Origin: Anodontia alba
Lineage: Eukaryota; Mollusca; Bivalvia; Lucinida; Lucinidae
Assembly: GCA_964016985.1 (NCBI GenBank)
Contig: OZ024834.1
Location: 85,059,723-85,123,722 of the forward strand
Reading direction: 5' to 3'
DNA length: 64,000 nucleotides
How positions within the stretch are numbered: the stretch's first letter is position 1; the number at the start of each line of letters is the position of its first letter. This document shows positions 9,326 through 21,418 of the stretch, one piece after another. A program made the position numbers and the translations under genes. Under the pieces are notes generated by a model. The model was not told the origin of the DNA and ran no database searches. It saw only the letters and a list, made by a program, of their open reading frames with translations.

Positions 9326-9419
9326 ACAATAAACATTGTATTAGCTGCATGACTGCTTGCAGTTGCACATAAATGGCCAGTGAATACAACAAAATGTAGA
9401 CAGGACATTTGGCTGTTAA

Positions 9420-9775
9420 AGGCTCCATATCCCTCAAAAATAGACATTTTATTGTCCAAGAAAAATTTAATAATTTGATACATGGAATTAATACAATCAT
9501 AAAATGTGGCACCTGACAGCCTGTAAAAAATCAGTCAGTCTCTCGTTCTTGTAATGGAATTATTTTTTTATCGTATCTCTGAATTAATGTTGCCAAAATT
9601 AATTCAGAGATATGATAAAAAATCATTTCAGTTTTGATTCAGTTCAAAAACGAGAGACTTACTGAAATTTTACAGGCTGTCAGATGCCACATTTTATGAT
9701 CGTATTGATACTATATATCAGTTTATGAAATCTTTCTTGGACAAAAAAGGTCTATTTTTGAGGGATATGGAGACT
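9420..9775. mobile_element. Family I MITE, copy 2 (TTAA-flanked, 356 bp)
   Basis: TTAA at 9416-9419 and 9776-9779. Terminal repeats are AGGCTCCATATCCCTCAAAA on the left and AGTCTCCATATCCCTCAAAA on the opposite strand. Nearly the whole element is one long fold-back. Confidence 0.85.
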
Positions 9776-9779
9776 TTAA

Positions 9780-11244
9780 TGTAAATACCCTGAATTTTGT
9801 TAGCTTGTTTTTGTATATAAAATAGATAAATATAAATGAAGCGGCCACAATCACGAAGGGCTACAAAGGAAGAAGGGATGACGAACAAAATTTAACAAGG
9901 GCAAAAACAAATTGGCACATTTGCCAAGCCGATGATTCAGATGAAATGTCAAGACATATATTCTTTGAAAAACTAAAAAAAAAAACAAACATATATTTCA
10001 AAATGTTGCTTGCTGTAGTTGTGATTGGCACTTTTTAAAAGAGTTAATACATCCGTCCTTGGTATGAAGAAAGAAGTACCGTATTTGCCCTAATTACCGC
10101 ACTGTGCGCTTAAGTGTTTTTTTCAAACATCATTAGAAAAACTTGTAGTAAAATATCCTCCTAATACGGGTACACTTTAAAGGAAGATCACCAAAGAACT
10201 TCATGAGGGGCGTACTTAATGCTACTTACGCAATATTTTTTCTGATTTTCTTTATAAAAGCAGGTGTTGTTGGTACTCATTTGAATTGCCTCAACAAGGT
10301 TACGAAATTGCTGGGGTAGTTGCGGTAATTGGATTGAATACGGTAAGTTAAATTTAAACCATTTATTTTCACATTGGTAACTTTGGAAGCAGCATCTATT
10401 ACATTAATTAATTAATTAATTAATTACAGACATATACCCATAATAGCATGGGTAAACATACATGTGTGTCCAAAGGGTCGGGTATATCCTGGCTTACATT
10501 TATCTTTGGCTACTTCACGGTTTATTGACGTTATATAGCCTATCTGTGCAAAAATGCGTTTCTGGAGACCTATTTGTTCTAGCAACGTTGCCTATCTGTA
10601 GTAAACAAACCATGACAGGGAGGGAGCACGGATTTGGTCACTAACAACAGCATATTTACAATGTAAGTCACAAATACTCGAATCCTGCGGAACTTTTATA
10701 ACTTTTGCCTAATTAAATGTGATATGCTCAGAGAAATCTATTTGATCGCGGGACAATACTTGACAATAATTAAAACTGCTCATCTTTATACATATTTTAC
10801 GCAATTTTATTGGTTGAAGGAAAAGTTTTACACTTCATTAAAGTCTACTGCAGAAATCCGTCGGATCTATTTTTCTTCCGCCGTCTCAAAAGATTGACAT
10901 TTTGGCAACATTTGCAACAGTTTGATGACAGAGTTGAAATTATAAGGAATGAATTACTATTTTGTAGATTTTATCGATATAAAAAAAAGTCTGGCGAATC
11001 ACTCACAGACTTAACAGGGCTTCATTCACTTTGTGATTGATTTGCCGGAATTTACTCATCGATAAAATCCACAAAAATAAAATCCATTCTTAAAATAAAG
11101 TAGCAAATAACCTCGGCATTGCGCATTGGCTTTCCCTGCGCAGATAAATGAGGGAAAGATTCCAAATAAAGGCAAGATAACTGTTATGTGTCAATTTTCT
11201 AAGAGTCGATGCGTTAAAGACATTATCATTAATATTAATAAGCT
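9780..11244. other. sFRP intron, no exon seen
   Basis: Mostly unique AT-rich DNA with a short ATTA microsatellite at 10404-10429. I examined a minus-strand CKCC tetrapeptide near 10905-10915 as a possible NTR exon; the frame stops soon after and lacks matching splice sites. Confidence 0.5.
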
Positions 11245-11462
11245 GGGCCCAGTTGTTCAAAGCATCGTGAGCTTAACGAGCTCGTTAATGACAAACTCGT
11301 TAACTGTTGTAGCTAAGGTATTTTCAAACAAACTGATATTTTTGCTGCCATAGCATTCACACTTTTGTCAGCAAAAATATCAATGTATTAGCCATATTTG
11401 AAGATAGAAATTTTAACGTCACATTAGCTAACAACTTTGTTAAGTTTTGAACAAGTGGGCCC
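11245..11462. mobile_element. Family M element, copy 1
   Basis: Terminal repeats are GGGCCCAGTTGTTCAAAGC on the left and GGGCCCACTTGTTCAAAAC on the opposite strand. The centre is a TTTTTGCTG...CAGCAAAAATAT palindrome. Copies at 49663-49918 and 57830-58341. Confidence 0.8.
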
Positions 11463-12502
11463 TATTTGAATAATTGCCCTCAAATTTGTTTGTGAGTGAA
11501 AGTATTTTCAATATCACCTGCTTATCAGCCTAGAATTATGCTAATTATCATTTTATTAAAAACTACTTATAATCTATTTTATCCACTTCAATTTCTAGTA
11601 GTTAAAAACTTGTTATCCCTCGACCAATTACATCAGTAAATGCTACGTAACGAGGTAAAAGGGCTTTTACTGAAACTTAAGATCAGCCTGCGAATTCTCA
11701 GACTGAAGCTTACAAAAAGCATTGAATACTGTAGGATTTAGCGATGAACAGAGACGTCATCAGTCTCCGAGAATGTGCAGGCTCTGCGGCTTCGCTGGTC
11801 GTACTATATACAATGTATAGCATAAGGAATTTTCATATTAATGTGCAGCTGCACGCACTAAATGGAAGGATAAGATTTGAACTGCCCCAGGAGAAAAAAG
11901 CTCTCTACGGGGCGAACACGAAGAGGTTTGACCTAGATATCGGCTAAAAAGTCTCCTTCTATACCTTTCAGTTGGAATATTCTGTGGCATGTATTGGTCA
12001 GATTGCGAGGGCCCTGATCAGACTGTGCTTTTGCTGGCCGCACAAGCGATACGTTTGCTCACAGGGAGGCTAATTTGTGTTTTGTAAACAGCCCTCAATA
12101 CATCAAAGAAGAAACTTAAAAGCAGAAAATCTGTCCAATCCTATGAAAGTAGTGCGTACTTAAGACTGAATAAGATTAAAAGATCTTAACATCAATCTCA
12201 AAGAGACTTTGTAAGGAAATCTAGCGATATTTATACACCAGAGTCTTTGAAACCTTTGATTTTCAAGTTTCCGTGATCACACCTGTGTGTAGGCCTTGCG
12301 TCTTCAAACGTAACTTATTTGATTGAACTTTACGGATTCTTCTAACAACGAAGAAATGCGAGCCTATCCGAGGGAAAACTGCTCTTCGCACTTTTCCGTG
12401 GAATCATTCTTTCAGTGCGCACCCCCTGTCCCTTAGCGAGGCCATTTGTCTATATATATAGTTCTTAAGCTGAGGGTTCCCCTCGGCTTACCGTATACGT
12501 GA
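11463..12502. other. sFRP intron, degenerate family A remnants
   Basis: Two decayed core-3 pieces are visible (about 11680-11812 and 11990-12060: 'gatcagactgtgcttttgctggccgcac'). No exon was found. Confidence 0.45.
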
Positions 12503-12568
12503 GCGAACAGCATAGGTTCTGGCGAGACTGCGCGGATGCGCAGGCTCGCCTGAACCTTTGCTGTTCGC
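12503..12568. repeat. Core-3 hairpin variant
   Basis: A 66-bp hairpin, GCGAACAGCATAGGTTCTGG to the complementary CCTTTGCTGTTCGC. The usual GATCAG block is replaced on both arms (GGCGAGACTG / CAGGCTCGCC), that is, by a compensated change. Confidence 0.75.
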
Positions 12569-14171
12569 ATTTTAAAGCTATAACGGCTATTTTCCCACGA
12601 CACGGCTAATTTGTACCTGCTTAAAGCACACGCAGAGTTTGAAGTGTTTTGTTTTATAAGTTCTAAATTACTTCGTAACAGAAGGTCGAATTAACATCTG
12701 GGCGAATCATATTGGAAGCGTTTCGTGATACTAAAACTTAGAGGACTGTGATACCTTCAGCTTTTCGAAAGAAAGACCAAGAGTGCTTTCTTCAAAGGGT
12801 GCTGTTAAAGTTTCGTTACGAAATGTGATATCAGTTCAAAAAGGCATATAGCCATAGAATATCAAATGAACACATTTATACATAGCGTCCCATGAAAGGG
12901 ACATTGGCAAACAGTATAGTCCCAGATCAGACGCCGCAGAACTCTGCATTTTTTATGAATGTCTATAAAACACGGTTATAAAAAACTAACCAGACACCCG
13001 TAGGGAGGCGGGAGTGGGTGGGGCGTTGGGAGAGGGGAACACTATAGAAGCATGATCTGAGAGATGTGCCGACAAAAGGGAGTCGAGTCTTATTTGCAGA
13101 GTCTGACTGGAACGGGGCGGGGGGGGGGGGGGTGGGGGGTTCATTGTAAAACATCTGGGAAGGGATTCAAATATACCTGTCTGGAAAGGGATGGTAAATT
13201 ACCTGAGCCTGGAAAGGGGATATCATAAATGAATTTTAGTTAAAGATATGAGACGCCAGAGGTAAATGGTCTGCATAAATACGCTTCATTCCATTTATAG
13301 CACCATTAGGCACCCCTGATGATCACCAAAGAATACAATTGTATTTGAACTGCATTTGATGAAAAATTAAAACATTGTATATACCGTAGTTAAACTTGAT
13401 ATTGTGTGATTCTGGTTGTACTTAATATTGATAATATGCAAGTAAATCCTTGTTAAGTTAACTAACTGAGCAAATGAGCATATATTGTTTGTCTACAATG
13501 GGTATATGGTCGTCTTTTGTCTGGAAAGGGGTCTCAATCGTGTCTGGAAAGGGGTAGGAGTCCCGGCCTCTTGGCAGCATACCCTAAGCCCACGGGCCAG
13601 ACACCCCTTCTACTGGAAATGGATCTGTCCAAAAGGGTTGAGATAAAAAAGTCCACTCGGCATAAATAGGTTAACACAGATTAGTCAATCTTAAAATTAC
13701 CGCTCTTCAGATAAGCAGTAATACTTGTAGAGCTGATGTTTAGGTCAGCTATAGACAGCATATAACAGCAGTTTGATTTAATGTTGAAAGAGAAATACAA
13801 GTTTGGTGAAGAATGTATCTGGAATGAAAGGTTTTGACATACATGTATCGTGCATTTGGATGTATTAAAACTGATCAAAATCGGATAGAAACTAAGGAAG
13901 TTAAAGCTGTTAAAATATTCCAGAACGATTAGCAATGACGCTGCCATTTTGAATATTGAACACAGTTCTAAACATTTTAAAATATCCAATAAAATCTTCT
14001 ATCTGACAGAAAACAATGCGTTTTTTTCAAGCTAAATCAATAAATGCCTAGATAAGAATTTATATACATATTTACAGAAACTGATTATTATTGCAAAAAC
14101 ATTTTGATATTTCGTACAAATTGTCTCCAATAGGTTCTGACATTTCATGCAAATTGTCTCCGTTGTCACTA
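12569..14171. other. sFRP intron 1, no exon seen
   Basis: Contains a poly-G run near 13117-13139 and repeated 'TCTGGAAAGGGG' phrases (13180-13560). The open frame at 13681-13989 (minus) has no recognisable motif and no splice sites. Confidence 0.45.
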
Positions 14172-14331
14172 ACAGGTTTTGACATTTTATGCAAATTGTC
14201 TCCTGTCTCTAGTGGAGACAACTTGCATGAAATATCAAAACTTGTTTTCTAGGGAAAATAATAATAATAAAAAAATACTTTAAAATGTCGTCTATTGAAA
14301 TTTTTACCCAGAGTACTAAGCGTTATAATAA
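14172..14331. mobile_element. Family F3 remnant
   Basis: Inverted halves 'tgcaaattgtctcc'/'ggagacaacttgcatgaaat' and the right end 'atttttacccagagtactaagcgtta' match 25685-25875 and 49929-50098. It ends about 20 bp from the exon 1 donor. Confidence 0.6.
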
Positions 14332-14352
14332 ACAATAATTTATGTTACTAAC

Positions 14353-14812
14353 CTTCCGGCATCGACGATACAATCGCTTCCGGGGAAACACAGACTCCTT
14401 TATCGTATTCCGGAAGAAGATCACAATTCAAAGCTTCCGGCCAAGAATGATTATGTTCTTTTATCACCGGTTCACACCCTTTCCGAGACTTTTCACACAC
14501 AGCTCTACAAGGTGGAATGGCTTCCTTCTGGAACTCAGGAGTACAAATTGGAGCAAACATGGTACAAAGGAAGAATAATAGATCCTCACTACAGTTCTGT
14601 TTCAACAGTTCGCTGTAAGGTTCGATTGCTAATCTGGCGTTTTCTTGCGTGCTGTGATGCATATGATTTGGCATTCGTGTCATGTTGTACGGCATCCCCT
14701 TGCACAAAGGTATATCAATTGGTTCGCACATCTCAATTCTGTTCCGACGTAAACTGGTAGTTAAACAGACAGGTATCAACTGAGTTATCACAATAAAAAG
14801 AACATTTATCAT
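14353..14812 (-). CDS. sFRP3/4-type protein, exon 1: signal peptide and Frizzled CRD
   Basis: First coding exon of a secreted Frizzled-related protein; such proteins bind Wnts or Frizzled outside the cell. I chose the ATG at 14812: it has A at -3 and opens directly into a hydrophobic signal peptide ([20 protein letters not shown]). The open frame reaches 14899, but that codon is TTG; another ATG lies at 14866. The CRD starts at residue 29 and has all ten cysteines in order: [57 protein letters not shown] and HSWPEALNC are strong sFRP3/4-type signatures, and the NMT sequon is kept. The exon ends GAA G|GTTAGT (phase 1) and joins the CKC exon at 6905. A full Frizzled receptor is excluded because the next exons encode an NTR domain rather than seven membrane segments. 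Confidence 0.93.
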
Positions 14813-15090
14813 TCTTCTGTTTAACGTTCGAAAATTAAGTGGTTTTTGTTGAGTTAAAACTAACATACTTATTGTTTTCTTGAGAAAATAATTGCACAAA
14901 TAGGAAAATAAATTGATCTTCTATTTTCCCTTCTTTTGGAATACGATAACCCTGCACTAGCCAATAGATACACACATCTTAATAATAAATGTAAATCCAA
15001 ATGCTTTAGTTAACGGATAATCAGTGTTTTTTAAACTGATACATCTGAGAGACGACTGCAACTGCATTGCAGCTAAACAATTTATGTTTT

Positions 15091-15100
15091 CCTTTTTATA
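15091..15100 (-). promoter_or_regulatory. Candidate TATA box of the sFRP gene
   Basis: The minus strand reads ACGTATAAAAAGGAAAAC, a good TATA match, about 280 bp upstream of the chosen ATG. Initiator and transcript start cannot be placed from sequence alone. Confidence 0.35.
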
Positions 15101-15775
15101 CGTATCCATCGTGTTTGGAACACGTGGTTGAAAAATAATATTTGAGAAAAAAAAACTTTCACAAAAAAAAACTCCCTACGTAATATATCTGACTTCACAA
15201 AACCGCAAGGTGAGTAATCCGGGTCTGTTAAATGAAATATCATTAATTTTCGGACACACCAATTTTCTTTCTTTTTTCTTTCTTTCTTTTTTTTTTTTTT
15301 TTTTTTTTTTCTTAATTGTTGTGTAAGTTCTTAGTGCACTTTTATCATTTTCGATTAAAAACTACGTTTTGTAGGCGGAGTTCTGTATATAATAACTGTC
15401 ACATGGTTAACCAATCAGATTAATCCGATATTTTAAAGCTTAATCTACTGAATTTAAAGATTAGCAGACATTCAAAACTCAGATATTTGTTTGGTTTTCT
15501 CCAGAATATGGAGCTTGAGACTTCATGCGAATCGCCTACTGTTTGAATGAAATGCTAAGACCTGTTTTCTGCGAGAAATAAAAACAAATACGCAATTTTC
15601 TGTCAGCTAATTTCACCGGAGCGAACTAAAAGTCCGATATTTTAAACTATCAATCGTGAAATAGATATGTTGAGAAACATACGAAAAGGGTTCTTATGCC
15701 ATGTGCGAACAGTGAATTCCTGGATCAGCCAGCGCAAATACAATGTCCAATGATTCAGTTAGCGGACAACGAACC

Positions 15776-16107
15776 TGATCAGGGGCGGATCCATTTCTGA
15801 GAGTGTTGATCGACCATACTTTCTCCGTATTTGGAAAGACAGGCCTGAGCAAACAGTGTAGACCCAGATCAGACGCCGCAGAACGCGGCGTCTGATCAGG
15901 GTCTACACTGTTTTCCACTCATCCACAATTTTATACACATTCATAGGTTGTAAAATGGGACTTTTAGAAGTGAAGCATAAGAAAGAACGTAAGGGATGTG
16001 AATATTTAGGGTAAATACGGTATCTCAAATTTATCCTAAATTTCCCATGAACTTTTGAGTCAAAGTGGGGTTCGACTGAACCCCGAACTCCCTCTGAATC
16101 CGTGACT
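15776..16107. mobile_element. Family T element, copy 1
   Basis: Ends read AGGGGCGGATCCATTTCTGA on the left and TTCGACTGAACCCCGAACTC ... CTGAATCCGTG on the right. A core-1 palindrome sits at 15849-15914. CAGGGGCGGAT-type ends suggest hAT, but no 8-bp duplication was seen. Confidence 0.65.
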
Positions 16108-16420
16108 GGCAAATGAGCAGGTTTAGAGAGGTCACTTATGTAGTAGAACTGCATTTTGGGATATGAGAAAAATAACTGTCAAAGGGGGTGGGTGGCTGTT
16201 GCTGAGTGGTGACCGTTGGAGGTTCGTTCCACAGTAGTGGCGAATTTCATTGTCTCGTGGGTCGTATGCACTATAGTTATTATTTTCCCTTTTATTATGT
16301 AAAGTCCCATGTAATATCATCTTACTGTTCTTTTATTCTCGTTCTCTTCAAAGTAAGGGTTTATCTTTTAAAACTAATTTCTCAATAACAACAGGGATAT
16401 GCTTTTATAGTAAAAATCTA

Positions 16421-16635
16421 CCGCAACGGGAGAAATCGTACCTGCTGACATGTGCGCGCAACGGAGACTCAAATCAGCCTGCGCATCCGTGCAGTCTGTT
16501 CACAGTCTTTGTTTGTCCGCATGAAGAAACTTTGCTTCCTTGGCTATCCAAAAAGCGCCCAGTGAAGATTCTGATCAGACTGCGCTAACGCGCAGGCTGA
16601 TCAGATTTTCGCTGGTACGTTTATTGCCGTTGCGG
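16421..16635. mobile_element. Family A2 fold-back element, copy 1
   Basis: Terminal repeats CCGCAACGGGAGAAATCGTA / CCGCAACGGCAATAAACGTA, with two core-3 segments inside separated by 'tccttggctatccaaaaagc'. Copy 2 at 17540-17771 is in the opposite orientation. Confidence 0.75.
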
Positions 16636-17539
16636 GTCTGATTGTCGACGATACCTAACATGGCACTCATAACTTTGGAGACGAGAAAATTTTTGACTCA
16701 AAAATACCAAAAACGGCGAAATTTTAAATTGATTACATTATTTCGGAATTGAAATTTCATCAGTTTTCTTAAAATAGGTTTATCTGACAGAATTTAAAAT
16801 AAATTGTATACCTAACCACCTCGTAATATTAATTTTTACACCCCCATCTCTCTTTGATGTTCACATCGAAGGTTTAATATTAAATAGAGAAAAACCTGGT
16901 TGTTAAAATATGGATTTACAATATTAGCATTTTACACCATGCGCATCTAGTGAATTGCAATACAATAAACTCCCGCATAGAGAATTATCTTCATTTAAAG
17001 GCCACTGAACACTTGGCAGAGTTCCCCACGTTTTAGAAGGGAAGTAATCTCTGTGATTTCCGGTTTGGTACCTTGCACAAAAGTTCCTCTCCGAAAAGGA
17101 TCTACTCTAAAAGGAAAGAATTTGCCCCCAAAAGGGAGCAAGGGGCAAATTCTTTCCTTTTAGAATAAATCCCCTTTTAGGAAGGGAGGCGAAACCTACT
17201 TTGACTGAATTGCCTCCCCTGAAAGCGTGTTCGTTTCCCTTAATTGTTATACAATAGGCATAAAATGCCCAGGAGTTTCTCCGATTTCTACTTGTTCATC
17301 AAAAAACCTTTGATGTTTTGAAATCCAATTACCCCTTATGGTGCGTACATTCAATTCGATTTTTGGATATTAACCGTGCAGAAAAGAGAAAACGTCTCAA
17401 TACTTGTTTTGAGTGAGTGGCTGAAAGAGGGGAGACGTATTTCCTTGTGAAAATACAAGGATTATGTGTTCATGTTCGAGGGAGGTAAATACCCAACTTG
17501 TAACCTTCGCCTCTTAAGAAATAGCATACCCCAAATGAG
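16636..17539. other. Intergenic, family L palindrome inside
   Basis: No gene seen. 17086-17190 is a family L hairpin (CCGAAAAGGATCTACTCTAA ... AGGAAAGAATTTGCCCC and its complement). The rest is unremarkable AT-rich DNA. Confidence 0.5.
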
Positions 17540-17771
17540 CCGCAACGGCAGGAAACGTACCTTCGGGAATGTGCGCCAAGCGAAGATTCAGATCAGCCTG
17601 CGCGTTCGCGCAGTCTGATCAGAATCTTCACTGGGCGAATTTTGGATAGCCAAGGATGCAAAGTTTCTTCATGCGGACAACGAAGACTCTGATCAGACTG
17701 CGCGGATGCGCAGGCTGATTTGAGGCTTCGTTGGGCGCACATGGCAGAAGATACGTTTTCCTAAATTGCGG
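17540..17771. mobile_element. Family A2 fold-back element, copy 2
   Basis: CCGCAACGGCAGGAAACGTA on the left and TACGTTTTCCTAAATTGCGG on the right, with two core-3 hairpins (17565-17640 and 17680-17745). It is inverted relative to 16421-16635, 0.9 kb away. Confidence 0.75.
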
Positions 17772-18224
17772 TTTAAACCTTTTGACCACAAAATTTGTAG
17801 TTCGCAATGGGATACTAATTATGGTATTACTTATGCTTTACAAACTGGGCGGAACTTTGCAGATTTTAATTAAGAATACACGTGGTCGGAACGTTTTTGC
17901 TTAATTCATCTAAAAGAAAAGCATAATGAATAATTTATCATGTTGTTTGAGGGTTATGTTTTTATTATCATGGGTGACTGTATAAATAATTGCCCCGTTC
18001 ATAACTTGTTATACACCGACAGAATACTGAAAATATCAAAATTTGATTCTTTAAGCCTGTCAGATAAACGAAACATTTACCAGTGAATTATATTACTATC
18101 AACCATGGAAGTATTAATTCGTAATTGCTTCTTGCCTTTTTAGGAGAAAAGTTGGGATTTTCGGCTTTACGCCATTTCTTATTATAGAGGGGATATCTTG
18201 TGTGTGCAATTCCTCTCATAGTGT

Positions 18225-20020
18225 TTGGCCAATTATTTGAAACTTAGCAGATGCTTTAGACATGGCCTGACGATGAAGCTAATCGATTTGAAACTTTGTA
18301 GATGCTTTGGACATGGCCTGAGGATGTGGCCAATCGATCTGAACCTTTGCAGATGCTTTGGACATGGTCTGAAGATGTGACTAGTCGATTTGAAACTTAA
18401 CAGATGCTTTGGACATGGCGTCAAAATGAGGCCAAGAATTGAAACTTTGCAGATGCCTTGGGCATGGACTGAAGTTGCGGTCAATCGATTTGAAACATTG
18501 CAGATGGTTTGGATATGGTCTGAAGATGTGGCCAATCGATCTGAAACTTTGTAGATGCTTTGGACATGGCCTGAAGATGTGATCAATTGATTTGAAAGTT
18601 TGCAAATGTTTTGGGCATGGTCTGAAAATGTGGTCAATCGATTTGAAACTTTGCAGATGCTTTAAACATGGTCTAACGATGTAGCCAGATGCTTTAGGCA
18701 TGGTCTGAAGATGTGACCAATCGATTTAAAACATGGTAGCTGCTTAGGGTATGGTTGGAAAATGTAGCCAATTGGTTTGGTACTTTGCAGATTCTTTGGA
18801 CATGGCTCGAAGATGTGGCCAATCGATTTGCAGATGCTTTGTACATAGTCTAACGATGTGGCAAGATACTTTGAGTATGGTATGAAGATGTAGGCATATC
18901 GATTAAAACTTGGCAGCTGCTTTAAGTATGGTTTGAAAATGTTGCAATTTGGTTTAGAACTTTGCAGATGCTTTGGACATGACCTGAAGATGTGCCCAAT
19001 CGATTTTAAACTTTGCAGAAGCTTTGGACATGGTCATAAAATGGGTCAATCGATTTGAAACGTTGCAGTTGCTTTGGACATGGTCTGAATATGTGACCAG
19101 TCGATTTGAGACTTTTCAGATGCTTTGGACATGGTTCGAAGAAGTGACCAATCGATTTGAAACTTTGCAGATGGTATGGGCATGGTCTGAAGATGTGACC
19201 AATTAATTTGAAACTTTGCAGATGCTTTTGGCATGATCTGAAGATGTGGCTAATCGATTTGAAAACTTTACAGATGCTTTAGGGCATGGTCTGATTATAT
19301 GGGCAATCGATTTGAAACTTAGCAGATGCTTTGGGCATGGTCTAAAGATTTGGCCAATCGATTTGAAACTTTGCAGATGTTTTGGGCATGGTATGAAGAT
19401 GTAGCCTATCAGTTTGAAACTTTGTAGATGCTTTGGGCATAACATGAAGATGTGGCAAGTCGATTTGAAACTTTGCAGATGCTTTGGACATGATTTGACA
19501 TGTAAAAGTACTTTAAACCCCCCGGTGGTTTGCTCTACTGACCGTTCTAAGGCGGTGGTCCCGGTGTTGGTCTTACTCTTTGTTGCTTTGTGGTTTATTC
19601 TACGAGGCGATTTGTTGTATGTCTTTCCGTGTGTCATTTTGTTCTGGTCAGAAGATGTGGCCAATCGATTTGAAACTTTGCAGATGGTTTGGGTATGGTC
19701 TGAAAATGTGGCCAATCGATTTGAAACTTTGCAGATGCTTTGGAGCTTGTCTGAAGATATAGTAATCATTTGGAAACTTAACATATGCTTTGGGCATGGT
19801 CTGAAGATTTGGCAAATCGATTAGAAACTTTGTAGATGCTTTGGACATGGTCTGAAGATGTGGCCAGTCGGTTTTAAACATTTGCAGATGCTTTTGTGAA
19901 TGGTCTGAAGATATGGCCAATGGGTTTGAAACTTTGCAAATCCTTTTGGACGAGTCTGAAGATATGGCCAATTGGTTTGAAACTTTGCAGATGCTATGGG
20001 CATGATCTGAAGATATGCAT
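18225..20020. repeat. 51-bp tandem satellite
   Basis: About 33 diverged copies of a 51-bp unit (AATCGATTTGAAACTTTGCA, GATGCTTTGGACATGGTCTG, AAGATGTGGCC). A non-satellite segment at about 19495-19650 interrupts it (CCCGGTGGTTTGCTCTACTG ...). Because 51 is a multiple of three, several overlapping open frames of repeated peptides appear on both strands; I regard none as genes. Confidence 0.95.
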
Positions 20021-20771
20021 GTGGTTTTGGTATTCGAGCTTCATTTTTTCTTTCATTTTTTTCGGTGTTGACGAGGTGAGGGGTGCGAAGAATGGCGGGA
20101 GCTAATCCGGGATGGCACCTCCTGTCTGATATCTGCGCCTGCTTTTTTTCGCAAGTCATGATGGTTGATGTGTGCTCGGTTTGCTGCTTATAGACAACTG
20201 CTCTCCACACGTGTTTCGTCCAAACAGTAAGGGTTTTGTGTTTCAATGTAGATTCAATGTCCTTGTACACAACATCGAAAGAATATTGTCCCTAACGTTG
20301 ATTCGACGTTGTATGCTCGATGGGATATACGAAGCATTTTCATTCGAATTAATTTACAGCTAATATTTTGACATATTTTGAATGTTCTTAAAGAATATAT
20401 TCAACATTCTTTGCTATTCATATTTTTTTATGAAAGAAAAAATAAAAACATTTTAGTAATTATTAATTACAACATCAAAGGAGCCGATTTAAGCGTGCAA
20501 TATAAAGATATCAATTTAAGTAGCGATAAACACTCGATATATTTCTAGTTCATTTGAAACTTATGAACCATTAGCTACTTGAATTTCAAATGTAAGTCAC
20601 TTAGTCTGGGGTCGAACAAAGTGTTTGATTAGTCACAGACAGTTTGATACCTACAAGATAAAACATTGGCTGTACTAACCTTCTGTCTGGTCCGTAATAC
20701 GCATCGTGTATCTTATCACGGACTGAAGTATGCGAGATTTTGCGGGGTTCTGCGATAGCTGAATATACGAG
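20021..20771. other. Satellite edge and intergenic DNA
   Basis: 20021-20250 is non-satellite sequence of unknown origin (GGGGTGCGAAGAATGGCGGG). A family H fragment follows (20255-20320), then AT-rich DNA. No gene seen. Confidence 0.45.
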
Positions 20772-20851
20772 CCGCAACGTGAGAAAACGTACCTTCTGAC
20801 ATGTGCGCCCTACGAAGACTTAAATCAGAAGGTACGTTTTCTCTTGTTGCG
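20772..20851. mobile_element. Family A2, internally deleted copy
   Basis: Only the ends remain: CCGCAACGTGAGAAAACGTA facing GGTACGTTTTCTCTTGTTGC. The core-3 part is lost. Confidence 0.7.
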
Positions 20852-20955
20852 TCTCATTTGATGGCCGCACTTAAATCCTTCCAAAGACAGATTTCGACAT
20901 CCAAGACTACAAGAACAGTAGGAAAAACATTCTGAACATAGATTAGTATTGGAGC

Positions 20956-21170
20956 TAGACTGGCTCCAGTCTCCATTGGTTAAATATTTTCTCATAATCA
21001 TGTTTGATAATCCACTGAAATAAAACCAAAACAATGTCATGACTATCAAGGCTGGTCATTAGTGACCAGCCTTTGTAGTCATGGTATATATTTTGGCTTT
21101 ATGTTAGTGGATTATTAAACAGGATTATAAGAAAAAATATTTAGTTACTGGAGACTGGAATCAGTCTATT
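20956..21170. mobile_element. Family R MITE, copy 1
   Basis: Long terminal repeats TAGACTGGCTCCAGTCTCCA / TAGACTGATTCCAGTCTCCA, continuing 'tggttaaatattttctcataatc', with a central palindrome around 'ctggtcattagtgaccag'. The open frame at 20825-21049 lies within it and is not a gene. Confidence 0.82.
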
Positions 21171-21173
21171 TGA

Positions 21174-21418
21174 GAAAGCGCACGACAAAACCTATAATAA
21201 GACCTGTGTGACAAGCAAAGACTCAGATCAGCCTGTACATCTACCCGGTATGGCAAGGGTTCTTGTTTATCCCTTTTTGGATAGCCAGGAAGCTGTAGGA
21301 GGCACATGCGATCAGCAAAGACTCTGATCAGCCTGCGCGGATGCGCAGGCTGATCTGAGTCTTCGCTGGTCGCACAATTCTTATTGAAGATTTTATCGTG
21401 CGCTGGCTCTATCTTATA
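21174..21418. mobile_element. Family A MITE, copy 2
   Basis: Same architecture and length as 5675-5910, ends GCGCACGACAAAACC and GCGCTGGCT, with a clean core-3 hairpin. Flanks CTATTTGA/CTATCTTA match at 6 of 8 positions. It landed at the right edge of family R copy 1. Confidence 0.8.

Noticed and set aside
10480..10600. Exon after 'gtttgtttactacag' (minus)
   Set aside because: The frame required by a phase-1 junction leads to a stop, and the only donor is in the wrong phase.
10860..10930. CKCC-containing NTR exon on the minus strand
   Set aside because: The frame ends in a stop without a donor in the needed phase; the exon at 6905-6834 fits fully.
13681..13989. Open frame near sFRP exon 1 as an extra exon
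   Set aside because: Rich in hydrophobic residues, no splice sites, and no match to CRD or NTR.
14813..14899. N-terminal extension of the sFRP protein starting at 14899
   Set aside because: The first codon is TTG, not ATG, and the extra residues would put about 29 hydrophilic residues before the signal peptide.
18233..19971. Repetitive protein genes in the 51-bp satellite
   Set aside because: Frames exist on both strands only because the unit is a multiple of three; no start context or splice structure.
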